From positions 11,154,001-11,218,000 of the forward strand of contig BSBM01000440.1 in assembly GCA_027924585.1 (NCBI GenBank): 64,000 nucleotides of DNA, read 5' to 3'. This document shows positions 1 to 10,819 of the stretch, piece by piece; position 1 is the stretch's first letter, and every line of letters begins with the position of its first letter. The translations under genes and the position numbers were made by a program. The stretch is from Larix kaempferi (taxonomy: Eukaryota; Streptophyta; Pinopsida; Pinales; Pinaceae). The notes under the pieces were generated by a model. That model saw nothing but the letters and a program-made list of their open reading frames with translations. It made no database searches and was not told where the DNA came from.

Positions 1-1310
1 CACTCATTCCTTAGTATAGAGCATAACAAGCATATCTTAACAATAGTTATACCACACGAATTTGAATGATTTAACACATGGAAACACTTATCTTTGGAAA
101 TGAAGCTTCCCCAAGCAACCAGAGACCACCCCCAAGCTGGGATGTGTATCCACTAAGGAGGGATAATAGACTCTCTCATAGTCAAGGTCTCTTCCCAATG
201 CTAATCCAACCTACAGTTGGGTTTATCAAGCAAACCAGGGAACAAGGAAGATACTGTTAAGCTAGTGATCTCTACCACAGAGCTACATGCATCTCATACC
301 ACTCAGCAAGCATGACACCCACATTACCTACCTCACCCAACACAAGGAAGGCCCTCTTCTCTGTTGCATAGTCCCTCAAGGCCCCTTCCCTTCAGTGCTA
401 TTCAGGGTGGGTATAGAAAGTTTTAGCTGTTGTTCTTCATGATATTACATCCTTCACTAGTTTTATCAAGCATACCCAACCCTACTTGACCTTTAACTCT
501 GTTATATAAGATAATTTCTCATAGGGTTGTGCCTTAAAATATGCCCTGCAATTTCAGTCTTCCACAATCAATCTAAGGGTTCTTTCATGTTCTTTAGGCC
601 GTTCCAACTCTGTAATTCATCCCACAAATGGAACTATGGTTTTCCCAACTGGTTTCATTCTTGCACACGGTTCCCTTGGGCGTTCTCAGCTATGTTCATT
701 CGCCTTACAAAGAAAAAATGATTTTCTCATGTTTTCTTCACGGTTGGACTATGCAGGTGCGTGAATCCCTTTGTTTCTTGGTCAACAATGGGTTATAAAT
801 AGGATAGGATAATTCCCAAGTTTGGAGTGGCTTAAGGGACAAGAAACGCACAAGGCCATACCCTGCCATACAGATCCGCAGGTTTCCCATACTCCATCGA
901 ATTCATGGGTTTGGTTTCCTCAACCACCTTCTTACAGTTGCATTAATGTCAGCATGGTGAGTCAAATGGGTTCACAATTGGACATGTGGCAGCATGGATT
1001 CCAATCCCATAACACCCTCACCTATCCCTAATGGATACACATGGCCCCTTCTCATTGGTTTCCTCCTTAGCCAGCTTCTTGGGTATTTTATTGCATTAAT
1101 TAATAATTACATCATTTACATTTCTTCATGGCTTAACAGCTCATGGATAATCAAACAGTCAAATACTTTCCTATGCAATTAAAACCTAAACATCCACTAG
1201 TGGGACCTTGGCCTTGATCTCCACACTAGGGAAAACACACACATAGCATGTATACAATATTTACATTGAGGCCAATAACCATAAGGGTCAAAATAGGGGT
1301 ATTGAAACTA
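1..1310 (-). mobile_element. 3' LTR (partial) of Ty3/gypsy element 1
   Basis: On the minus strand this block follows the polypurine tract and opens with a degraded terminus (TAG where TG is expected), then a run like ACCCCTATTTTGACCC. The same order of landmarks is seen on the plus strand at 19143-20760: an ATTTTGACCC start, a GATCAAGGCCAAGG-like run, a TTGATAAAACTAGTGAAG-like run, CTTCCTTGTGTTGGGTG, and TAGCTCTGTGG. By that comparison about 1.4 kb of a roughly 1.6-kb LTR is inside the window, and about 200 bases are cut off at base 1. Short ORFs here are chance. Confidence 0.75.
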
Positions 1311-2483
1311 CCTCTCCCTTAAAATAACATCATCCTCGGTGTTCTCAAAACTGAACAAAAATGGGAATGCCTCTTTCATGGCATCCTCCAGCTCCCATGT
1401 AGCCTCTTCATGATTAAGGTGCTTCCATTGAAGCTTCACCTGCCCTATGGCCCTATTCCAGAGCAAAGTGACCTTATTGTCTAGGATGCATGTAGGCTCC
1501 ACTTGGAACTCTCCCTCTGGTTCCACCTGTATCACATTCCAATCAATTATTTTATTAGGATCATGTACATATTTCTTAAGTAAAGAGACATGGAAAACAT
1601 TATGAGCTTTCATGTTAGGAGGCAATGCAATCCTATATGAAACTGGTCCTATCTAATCAAGGACTTCAAATGGCCCACAATATCTTAGTTCCAACTTGGT
1701 ACAACTTCCCAAATTCATGGAACTCTTCCTTGGTTTCACTCTCAAGTAGACATGATCCCTAATCTGAAATTCCTTATGCATTCTTTTCAGATATGCATAA
1801 CTCTTCTGCCTATCCTGTGCTGCATTCAAATTCTGCTTGATCTTAACAATCTCTTGCTCCATCTCCTTAATCATGTATGGTCCAAGCACTACCCTGATCA
1901 TTGGTATTTCCCAATTCACTAGAGTTATGTATCCTTTTCCATACAACACTTCAAAAGGACTCATCTTCAATGATGCTTGATGCCCAGTGTTGTATGAAAA
2001 ATATACCAAATGTAGATGGTATTCCCACTTGGATGGCTTTTCCACCACATACATCCTTAAAATGTCTTTAAGAATCTGATTTACTCTCTCGGTCTGACCA
2101 TCAGCTTGAGGATGATAGGTTGTGCTAAAATTCAACTAAGTTCCTAATTCCTGGAACAATCCTTTCCAAAAATTAGAAGTGAACTTTGTATCGCAGTCTG
2201 AAATTATTACCTTGGGAAACCCATGCAATCTGAATATCTCTCTCATGAAGATATTTGCAATGTCATTGGCCTTGTAAGTGGACTTGACTGGAATGAAATG
2301 AGCTACCCTTGATAGATTTTCCACCACCACCATAATTGAATCATGCTTCTTCATTATCATTGGAAAACCTGTTATAAAATCCATAGAGATCGCTTCCCAC
2401 TTCCACTCTGGAATGTGTAATGGCTGCAACAATCCTGCTAGATTTTGATGTGCTCTGCCTTGACTTGTTTCCACTTTTGACAC
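1308..2483 (-). pseudogene. Integrase core, C-terminal region and chromodomain (Ty3 element 1)
   Basis: Read 5' to 3' on the minus strand, this is the end of a Ty3 polyprotein. The integrase core shows the first Asp in SMDFITGFP, a second Asp region in SDCDTKFTS (family normally SDRDTKF), and the Glu in QADGQTERVNQ, so the DDE triad can be traced. A GPF-like motif (YCGPFEVLD) follows. The terminal segment reads VKLQWKHLNHEEATWE, a chromodomain-like tail, which places the element among chromoviruses. It is one frame with two TAG stops, at 2136-2138 and 1653-1655, both where a Gln codon is usual. Integrase inserts the cDNA into chromosomes; the chromodomain is thought to steer it to heterochromatin. 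The frame differs from that of RNase H upstream, so a frameshift lies near 2440-2485. Not functional. Confidence 0.9.
1311..1323 (-). other. Polypurine tract of element 1
   Basis: On the minus strand an uninterrupted purine run (AAGGGAGAGG) sits between the stop of the chromodomain ORF and the LTR edge. This is the expected position of the plus-strand primer of an LTR retrotransposon. Confidence 0.6.
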
Positions 2484-3277
2484 CTAGCAATGTACTCAGC
2501 TATGTCTTTCTTCATACCATGCCAAAAGTATTGTCTCCTAGCTGTTGTTATAGTTTTCTGATATCCTGGGTGTCCAGAATATGGCCTTTGATGCATCCCA
2601 TCCATCACAAGCTTCTTCAAACATGCACTATCTGGAATGTATAGTCTGGTACCCTGATAGATGAGAACATCATCCTCACCCAGCTGATATCTTCCATACT
2701 TTTCATCCACAATACCCTGCTGCAATTTCTCCTTGACCTGAAGGTAAACTTCATCATTGATTTGAGCTTCAAGAATCCTTGCCTTCAAATCTGATTCACA
2801 CCTACTTACTGTTGCAATATGGAATTTTCTGCTGAGTGCATCCACAATCTTATTCTCCTTACCATTGACATGCTTGATATCCAAGTCAAATTCACAAAGA
2901 AACTCCATCCATCTAGTTTGTCTAGCATTCATATTTAATTGGTCAAATAAATATTTTAAACTCATGTGATCAGTCCTGAGTTCAAATATTCTTCCTGGGA
3001 GATAATGTCTCCATCTCTTGAGAGCATGCACTATGGCTGCTAGCTCTAAGTCATGGGTGGCATAGTTCCTTTCATTCTCTTTTAAATTTCTGTACTCATA
3101 GCAGATTACAAACCCTTCTTGCATGAGCACCCCACTGAGCCCTTCAATGCAAGCATTTGTGCATACCACAAAGTCTTTCTTTGGATCTGTAATCTTTAGA
3201 ACAGGGGCACTAGTAAGCAATTCCTTCAGTTGCTGAAAACTCTTCTCACTTTTTTCAAACGATACAAATTTGATATT
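2438..3277 (-). pseudogene. RNase H and integrase zinc finger (Ty3 element 1)
   Basis: The minus-strand ORF of 260 codons at 3220-2438 carries a Ty3-type RNase H (FVVCTNACIEGLSGVLMQ, where the first Asp is normally in a TDAS context; DLELAAIVHALKRWRHYL; LRTDHMSLKYLF; KIVDALSRK). The integrase HHCC zinc finger follows, ending ARCQKWKQVKAEH, where the last zinc-binding Cys is replaced by Trp. RNase H removes the RNA strand during reverse transcription. Loss of the catalytic-region Asp and of a zinc ligand, together with the frameshift at its 3' end, mark it as dead. It is in frame with RT and protease upstream. Confidence 0.9.
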
Positions 3278-4159
3278 TTACCTTTGCAATGAAGTGATTG
3301 GGTGAGATATCTTGGAGAATCCTCCAATGAATCTTATGTAGTATCCTGCAAGGCCCATAAAATATCTAACATCTGTTGCATTCCTTGGAGTAGGCCAATC
3401 CATGAGGGATTCAGTCTTCTTTGGATCTACTGCAATGCCTTCTGTTGATATAACATGACCCAAACACTGTACTTTTTGCTGATAGAAGTCACACTTACTC
3501 AGCTTTGCATACAGTTGGTGATCCCTAAGGACTTGCAATACCAATCTCAAATGATCATTATTTTCTTCTTCACTCTTTGAATACACAAGGGTGTGATCCA
3601 AGAACACAATCACAAACTTATCCAAATATTTGCTGAAGACACTATTCATGAGACACATGAATGTAGCAGGTGCATTGGTAAGACCAAATGGCACCACTGT
3701 GAATTCATAATGGCCATACCTTGTTCTGAAAGATGTCTTATGGATGTCTTATTCCTTAATCCCCAATTGATGGTACCCAGACCTCAAGTCAATATTTGAA
3801 AACACTCTAGCTTCCTTCATTTGGTCAAACAAGTCATCAATCCTTGGAAATGGATACTTGTTCTTAACTGTCACCTTATTGAGCTTCCTGTAATCAATAC
3901 ACAACCTCAATGTCCCATCTTTCTTCTTGACAAATAACACAGGTGCACCCCAAGGAGATACACTAGGTATGATATATTCTTTATCCATTAATTCTTGCTG
4001 CTGCATTTTCAATTCTACCAATTCTGGTGTGCTCATTCTATAGGGAGCCTTGGAAATTGGTATTGCTCCTAGAATAAGGTTAATGGAAAAGTAAATGTCT
4101 CTCTTGGGTGAAAGCCCTGGTACTTCATCCGGGAATACATCTTGGAACTCTTGTAACAA
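3278..4159 (-). pseudogene. Reverse transcriptase (Ty3 element 1)
   Basis: Two ORFs in one minus-strand frame, 4159-3749 and 3697-3278, are separated by TAA at 3749-3751. Visible landmarks are the linker [45 protein letters not shown], the catalytic-palm segment [24 protein letters not shown], and the active-site box. The box reads [10 protein letters not shown] instead of the usual F-I/V-D-D, so the second catalytic Asp is His and this copy could not polymerise even without the stop. Downstream motifs ([17 protein letters not shown]) are well preserved. The arrangement gag, PR, RT, RH, INT fixes the element as Ty3/gypsy. Confidence 0.93.
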
Positions 4160-4165
4160 CTGAAA

Positions 4166-4660
4166 TCATTCTAACATGGGTCCTTTATATTTTGTTGAAT
4201 CTAATATATGCACAGCATATAATTGGCAACCCTTTTTATAGAACTTTCTCAGCTGTAAGGCTGAAATCTGCCTTACTGAAACATGCTTTGGAATTCCTTT
4301 TACCAACCTTGGTATTCCTTCATCATCAAGGCATTCAAGTGATTTCTCATAACAGTCCAACTTGGCTCTATGTCTTTCCAACCAATACATGCCAATTAGG
4401 GAATCATATGATCCTAGTGGTAAGACATTTAATTGTGCATAAGTGAGGAGTCCATTCAACTCTATGGGGCACTCTTTCACTACTTCACTTACCTTCCTCT
4501 TGGTACCTATGGATAATTGGACTAGCCAAGCCTTACCATGCTTTACCTTACCAAGAGAACAACTTCCAACTACCCCAGGAGACACATAACTATGATTAGA
4601 CCCTGGATCAATCAAAACATAGATAGATTGCTTAGCAATATTACCTTCAATTTCCACCAC
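4166..4660 (-). pseudogene. Retropepsin-like aspartic protease and linker (Ty3 element 1)
   Basis: A minus-strand ORF of 164 codons. The active-site stretch is YVLIDPGSNHSYVSP, matching the D-S/T-G pattern of retropepsins except that Pro occupies the Ser/Thr position. I recall Asp-Pro-Gly-Ser variants in some plant chromoviruses, so this may be a lineage trait and not damage. The body contains IELNGLLTYAQLNVLPLGSYDSLIGMYWLERHRAKLDC, the typical second half of this family. It shares its frame with RT (stop at 4166-4168 between them) and is in a different frame from the gag tail. Confidence 0.8.
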
Positions 4661-5972
4661 TGTTGTTGATGGTCTACTTGGTGATCATTCAGTACTGCAT
4701 AAATCCTAGGTGTTTCCCTTCCCATATCTCTCACTATATTTTGTCCTTCTATGTTGTGCAAGCTCCTTGAATTTTCCTTGCGATGTGGGAAATCATTAAG
4801 CATATGATTTCATTTGCATCCCCAACATTGGACTGGCCCTTTTGGTGTTTTTTATGCTGCTACAAATGGCTTAAATTCTCTTCTTGCTTGCTGGTCCTAT
4901 GGAAATATTTTGGGCTAATTTTATAAAGTTGTTTTTAATTCACTTTTATTTTGTTCAAACCTTCCTTTGGGATTACCTTTCCATGTTCATTGCATATCTG
5001 ATTTACCTTTACCCTACTCATAGCAATGCTCTGCCATTTTGATGGCTTCATCCAAGCTTGGTGGACTTACAAACTCTATTCTATCTCTATAATTATGTGG
5101 TAGACTACCAAGAAAACATTGTATTTTCACTCTTTCATCCTTGATGTAGTATACACAGCTCAACAACTCCAGAAAATTGTGGACATGCTCATCCATGGTG
5201 TTCTTCCCTAATCTGAGTTCATTGAAATCTTTTATTTTGTTATCATAGTACCTAGCTGATAGGTATTTATCCTGGAAGTATCTCTTAAACCTTTCCCAGC
5301 TGACTCTTCGGTCACTAATTCCCTTCACTTGAATGAGGTGTTCCCACCAAATTGAAGCTCTTCCACTAAGGTTATAGATGGCAACCCTAGCCTTTTCATT
5401 CTTCGAATACTCATGCATTTTGAAGTACATTTTAATTCCAAGAATCCATGCCTCTGCTTTTTAACCTTATTTGCTTTCTCCTTCAAATATGGGAGGCCTT
5501 TCCTTCCTATGTGCTTCTTTATTCTCTTACTCATGTTAGAAGTATGTCTTGGGATTCCTTGGGAACCCTGGGAGTCATCTGACCTACTAGAGGAAAACCT
5601 AGGAGAGGGTGTTTTGTGTCTTCTGCTCACAGAACTCCTTCTAGGGCTTGGAGTCCTTCTCTTAGAACGACCCCTAGACTGTATTATTGCATTCCTTTCT
5701 TCTCAGCCTCCGTTGCTTGGATTAGAATAACCATTTATTCTATGATGCATGTTCGTGAGGATCTGCAAGGTGGTTGCATTGAGTTGATGTTGTTCTTCTT
5801 GTGATTTCATCATCTGCTCATTGAAGCTTACCATTGCCTCAGCCAAGTTTGGGGGCATTACTTGTGCCCTTATTCCATCAAACTTGGCCTCTGTATGTGC
5901 TTCTTGCACGTTCTCACCTAGCACATTGTGCTCTGGGTCAAACCGATCATGTGCATCGTTGAAGGTGACCAT
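4661..5972 (-). pseudogene. Gag (capsid/nucleocapsid) of Ty3 element 1
   Basis: Three overlapping minus-strand ORFs (5972-5703, 5630-5325, 5430-5014) plus 4803-4661 make up a broken gag. An N-terminal part starts at ATG 5972 and has a predicted helical, Gln/Glu-rich segment; a Ser/Arg-rich stretch follows. A retrotransposon-gag domain comes next (IYNLSGRASIWWEHL, SWERFKRYFQDKYLS, LRLGKNTMDEHVHNF, IQCFLGSLPHNYRDR). A zinc-knuckle relic lies at 4785-4827, CWGC-x3-NHMLNDF, with an internal stop and the last Cys changed to Phe. Gag packages the RNA in virus-like particles. There is a frameshift near 5400 and another before the protease. Confidence 0.88.
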
Positions 5973-6225
5973 TATCTCGCCTTTCTGTGTGCTTCCCTGC
6001 TATACAACTCGACTTATTGTTGTTGCTATCATTGTGCATAACATAGGAATCCATTAGACATTACAATCATGCAATTAAACCCTACCATATCCATTCAAAC
6101 CTGGAACTATTCATTTGGACAATCAATTAATCAAATAATTTCATCAAAACCATGCCATGGGTGCATTTCTTCACAAAAATTTCATGCAAGGTTCAGCCCT
6201 AACAGCTCCCAGTGCAGCAACTAAA

Positions 6226-6237
6226 GCTCTGATACCA
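6226..6237 (-). other. Primer binding site (initiator Met tRNA type), element 1
   Basis: The minus strand reads TGGTATCAGAGC, the common plant LTR-retrotransposon primer site complementary to the 3' end of initiator tRNA-Met. It lies three bases inside the LTR edge at 6241 and about 250 bases upstream of the gag start at 5972. Confidence 0.85.
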
Positions 6238-6240
6238 CTT

Positions 6241-6848
6241 TGTCACCTTCCCTAACCTTTCAGGTGGCCTTCAGGGGCCATGGGAGACCATCTGATTTTC
6301 TTCTTATTTTTTTCAAATTCAACCAATTCCACACATAGCCGCAATGGGCTCGGGTCCACAATTACCCATTATGATCCGCAATCCGCCCTTCCTGAGTTAC
6401 GCAATCCACATGCGGGACTCGGAAGTTGGATTTCCAAAACCATCTTTCCATCGAATTTACGCTTCTGACTTCCACAATCCGCATGCGGAAGTCGAAAGTT
6501 GGAAACCAATTTCGGCCTCAAAAGTCTGTCCTTACAAATTCCGCAGTTCCACAATCCGCATGTGGAACTTGGAAGTCGGGTTCCATTTTTCTATCCCGAA
6601 ATTTACCTACCGCAACTTGCATCCCGCATTCCACATTGCGTATGAGAAAATGCGGAGTTCCATATTCCAGTCCCAAGAGATTTTAGCTCCCGTAATCTGC
6701 ATTCCACATTTTGCATTGCGGGTGCAAAAATGCAGAGTTCCATACACCCCAATGGGTGATTTTGTTGACACAGTTTTGTCAACAAGGGTCCACTTCGAAC
6801 TGTTGTCAACAAACACCAACCAGACACCCTTAAGCATCGGCCCATAAA
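6241..6848 (-). mobile_element. 5' LTR remnant of element 1
   Basis: The minus strand ends in GGTGACA directly before the primer site, matching the GTGACA end of the related LTR at 20760. Beyond about 200 bases I cannot align this block with the 3' LTR at 1-1310, so it may be rearranged or belong partly to another sequence. It contains the degenerate array described separately. The outer edge is uncertain; I place it where a second LTR appears to begin at 6849. Confidence 0.4.
6390..6765. repeat. Degenerate tandem array with small palindromes
   Basis: At least five loosely spaced units begin near 6396, 6470, 6546, 6633 and 6699 (spacing about 66-87 bases). Each has TTCC-acaatccg-CATG-cgGAA or a variant and is followed by GGAAGTTGG-like or AGTTCCATA-like sequence. 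One unit holds the perfect palindrome CCGCATGCGG. Units can fold on themselves. No coding role is evident. Confidence 0.5.
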
Positions 6849-7559
6849 TGTTTTGCCATTTCCAGCAACACCCACAGAGTGAGTGAGGTCTCACTCGAGA
6901 TGTCTAAGGGAGGCTGGAGGAACCAAGTTTCCGCAGTAGGGAGAAGACATGCGTTAACTTTGACTCATTTGCTACAGAAACCAGAGATTTATCCTCACAT
7001 TATACTAACAATTCAAATCAACATCTGCATCAACAACATGTAATCGACATTCACATAAGAACTATGTAATTAACATTCACATCAACTAATAGTATAGAGC
7101 AACAAAACCTCAGATGCATTGCATCATTAAGACATCATTCATCATTCAGAACATGGACACACAGATAGAAAACACATAATAGAGACATAACCAAACATCC
7201 TCATGCATTAAATCAGCCCAAAATATACGGTATAACCTTCGTAGGAATAGTTCCAAGCGACGTAACGTGAATCCATATATTCAGAGCAAAACTTGCCAAA
7301 GTCAAACAAATACATAGATGTGAGATATCCCCATCCAATATCGATGCCTTTAGGATTACAATTGTGGTTCTATTTATAGACAACTATGGCAGTTACAAAA
7401 TGGTCCAAATGACCCAATCTAACTAATTTAGACCATAACTTTCTCTTTCGTCTGCTTCTTATCCTTTGCGAATGGTCCTTTCCTCCATTGATGACCCCTT
7501 TGTTGTTGTCAGCTTCCTCACTTCATGCGCTCTAACCCCGTGCCAATAGGCCCCCAACA
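6849..7559 (-). mobile_element. Candidate 3' LTR of a second LTR element (element B)
   Basis: On the minus strand the block starts TGTTGGGGGCC at 7559, just after a purine-rich tract (GAGGGAGAGCCACAAG). It has a TATA-like TCTATAAATAGAACC near 7375 and appears to end GGCAAAACA at 6849, giving TG...CA ends and about 711 bases. I find no second copy in the window, so the left end is provisional. Confidence 0.5.
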
Positions 7560-7614
7560 CAAACTTGTGGCTCTCCCTCGAGCCACCTCAACTGGACACT
7601 TCTGGTGCATTTAC

Positions 7615-10450
7615 CTAGGACTTGAAGTCATCGTATGCGGCTTTAATCTGGTCGAAATCTTCCTTTGCTGACTCTTTGAGTGTTTCGCAATCTTCGACTT
7701 GCTGTTCTGTTGGGTGTTCACTACTCATCTGTTGCTCTTTTTCCAGTTCTTGCTTGACCTATTCCAACCCTACAATTTATTTTATGGCCAATTGTCCCGC
7801 CTTTGTTTGTAACTCATATAGGTGTGTTTCTCTCCTCGGATGCCTTGTGTGTGCCTTCTTCACTCGATTTTGCAATTCTTTTAGCTCTGTGGCCTTTGTC
7901 TTTTGCGTAAGTAGGGGCATTGCCTTAATCGATCCCCTTAGTGATTCCAGTTGTGTATCTTCCTCGCTGAGTTGTGTGTTCAGTTGATGCAACTGCACAT
8001 ATTTCATTAAACTTCCCCAGAACTTAGTGACGTCTTATGTTATTTTCTAGGCTGTCTTTTCCATCTCTGCGATCTCCATCGCAACCTCTTCTATCACATT
8101 CTATCTATTTTGGATTTATTCTGTTGGCATGATGGGAACCACCCTTGTCTGTATTTCCGCAAGTCTGTGATGATTAATCCTAACAGTATGGATTTCGCTT
8201 CTGGTAACATATCCTAGTCTACTTTAGGGGCTTCTTCGCATGCCTTGGATATTGCATGCTCCAACCTCTTCCTATCTTCTATGAATTTGATTTTTCATCC
8301 AAGGTTTTATCTTTCTCTTCTTGGAGATGGTGTGCCTCCGCCTCACTTCTCCACACCTGTTGCTTGTATCTTACCATCTGTTCATGTGTTTTCGCTTCAC
8401 GGTCGCTAAATTCTTCACTTGTTGCTCTGTGAATCCAATGTAGTGACAATATTGGGAGTATGTTGAAATCTACTGTGATATGATTGTGCTTTATTTATTT
8501 TGTGTCCAACTCTTAATCGCCTATTGTCATGGAATTCGACAGTATTTGTACTAACCTTGGATTTGTGCTTATCTCCACCTCAATCCTTCTTTTCGACATA
8601 CTTGGTTGGACTTCCCCTTGCGGTAGTCTTGTCTCTATGACTGCATTGCTTAATGTTGATAGTATTTGTTTTACCTAGTGAAAATACTCTGTCGCATGTT
8701 GTGTTACCTTTGCAAGGTTGTATTCTTCCACCACTGTTATCTTCTCCATGAGCTTGTTAATTTGCTCATCAGGAAGACCACCACTTGTGCTTCCTTTTCC
8801 ACGATCCATCCTATGCTTCATTCATGTCTCTTCCCATTGTGCTTCTAGTTCTGAATCCGTGGGAGTTGTCGATGAGACCCCATCATGACTTAGTGTGTGT
8901 GTGACTATTCTTCTACAGGGTCGCCTTGTCCTGCATCCTCTTGTCCACTATCTGAGTCCTTATCTTCCTTTGGGGGCTCTATTCTGGTTGTCGACCGCCC
9001 ATTCTCCGGATTCGACAGGTCCTCCTCCACTGCTAGGATTTTCCATTCCACTAGCCATCCTTCAATGACAGCATCCAACTCCTCTTCAGTGAGTTTGTAT
9101 TATGTTGGCAGCCACTGCCTCTGCTTATCTTCTCGCGCCTGAATATATATTGTTTGGGATTCGACTGATAATCGTGTAATATGTCGATACTTCTTCACTG
9201 GTTGTTCGGTTATTCGTGGTATCGCTTTCGCATCTACTCGCATCGTATCTAACAACAGATAGAATTGAATAATGCTGAAATTTTGACGTTCCTTGTCATT
9301 TGTCTCCCACAATTTTTGAAATTGTGCTCCTTCACGTATCTTAGCATCTGTCGTTTACATGCCTTGGTAATGCGACGGTTCCCTCCATCCCACTAGTGCG
9401 ACAAGCATCAATAACCATGAATAAGTGAATGATTCCCTTTTTCCTGTGCCACAACGACACCCTCCATCAATTCATTTAAGAGGAAGAGTGACCATTTCAT
9501 TTGCACTCTTGTGGCACATTGTTCCTCGGATGCAATGATGCCAGATGTGCATTCTTTCGGTATGTTCTTCCGCACTAACTTGACTGCTAGTATCTTCGCT
9601 ACAACTCTCACATCCTGGTACTTGATAGTGTCGATTAAGTATCCTATGGAGTTTTTCTCCACTCCATACTTCGTCTTCATCCTCATCGCAAGATTATTGT
9701 CACTATCCTTCCCTTGAAAGAACTGGGAAGGGTATACCCCAACCTTGCGTAGTCCAGTGATTCTTGTAATCAAATCAACTATAACCAGGATCTTCTCATG
9801 CAGCCATAAGTACCCTCCATGAAAACAGGCTAGTAATTGCTTGACACATGCATTTGCCTGCGTCGATCTCCCAAAGTGTGGCATATGGGTGATGCCCAGT
9901 AGTCCTAATCGCTCCAATCCCAATGCCCATTGTGTTGGCTCTTTCGTGATCAGGCATCCTTCTCCATCCGATACATTGACATAGGTGGCTTCTGTGCATT
10001 ATGGGAATGCCATGAGGTTATGGTCACTATACTGGATCTTTTACTGGTTCTCCACAATTTTCCTGGCGTCAAGAACTCCTTTTGGTATTGCAGGCATCTT
10101 GATTGCATATCTTATGTTCTTTCCCACCTGAATTGTTGGTGTCCCTTCCTTACTTGGTGGCACATACCTTGGTATGTTCGACATAGTTGGGCCATCGTGC
10201 CCTCCCTGCAATGGTGTTTCCATTCTAGAAGTGCCTGATGTGCTTTCCTCTCCTACTATAGGTCGTGCGGAACTCCAGGTCTCCCTCTTCGGCTTCTAGC
10301 AAATCTCTGCGTGCCAAATGGAACTCCTTTTCTTCCTGAAAGATCGTTCTGACACGATCTCTGGTTTCTCGGGCATGATCAATGTCAACTGTGGTCACTC
10401 TTCGGTGTTTGTGCTCAAGATGAAATGTGCCATGCGCTCTTTCTCCAGCT
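7615..10450 (-). pseudogene. Unrecognised long protein relic, sole coding content inside element B
   Basis: A degraded minus-strand reading frame runs from about 10450 to a TAG at 7615-7617, roughly 55 bases before the LTR edge at 7559. Recognisable blocks are: HFILSTNTEE and LTLIMPEKPEIV near 10430-10370; METPLQGGHDGPT and IPKGVLDARKIVENQ at 10223-10041; a conserved-looking core at 9930-9408 (LGITHMPHFGRSTQANAC, LLACFHGGYLWL, VDLITRITGL, CATRVQMKWSLFLLN); VKKYRHITRLSVESQTIYIQA near 9200; an acidic segment near 9000; and a helical, coiled-coil-like C-terminus (8007-7777, then AAYDDFKS before the stop). Several stops and at least one frameshift (between 9408 and 9312) kill it. I do not assign a function. 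I have the impression that similar hypothetical proteins recur in conifer repeats, which I cannot verify here. Its position between a promoter-like region and a PPT/LTR suggests an element-encoded protein, perhaps a diverged gag. Confidence 0.6.
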
Positions 10451-10510
10451 TGGCATCTTCTTGGATACCTTCCTTAATACATAGTGAGTCGAACTATCCC
10501 CTTTCCCTGC

Positions 10511-10517
10511 ATTTATA
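10511..10517 (-). promoter_or_regulatory. TATA-like box upstream of the unrecognised ORF
   Basis: The minus strand reads CTATAAATGCAGGG about 70-80 bases before the first recognisable protein block. It could be the core promoter of the element or of a vanished 5' LTR. Sequence match only. Confidence 0.35.
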
Positions 10518-10819
10518 GTTTCAATTTCCCCTGTCCGATTCATCTTGCCGATTCCGGACAATTATTACCAAATCCTCTGCATGCGTGGAGCATTAAATGT
10601 ATCATTACCCACTTGTGATGTCATCCACCGCGTCTTAACTACTGCATTTATTACTATATTTGACCCATTTGCATCATGGAATCCATTGACAGGTGCCAAA
10701 CCTCATCGTTTCTTCTGTACTCTGCAATTGTTTTGTCGACGGACTCAATGTTGTCGACACATTTCCAAGCCTTGCAACATTTTTTTTTACTTTTTCACGC
10801 TATCCTGATAGGGCTTTAG

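Noticed and set aside
1-1310. Several short plus-strand ORFs (78-260, 527-721, 822-1182)
   Set aside because: They lie inside the 3' LTR of element 1 and have no domain; chance ORFs.
6280-6894. Overlapping ORFs of 60-167 codons on both strands
   Set aside because: Open because of the repetitive palindromic array; no family resemblance and no consistent frame.
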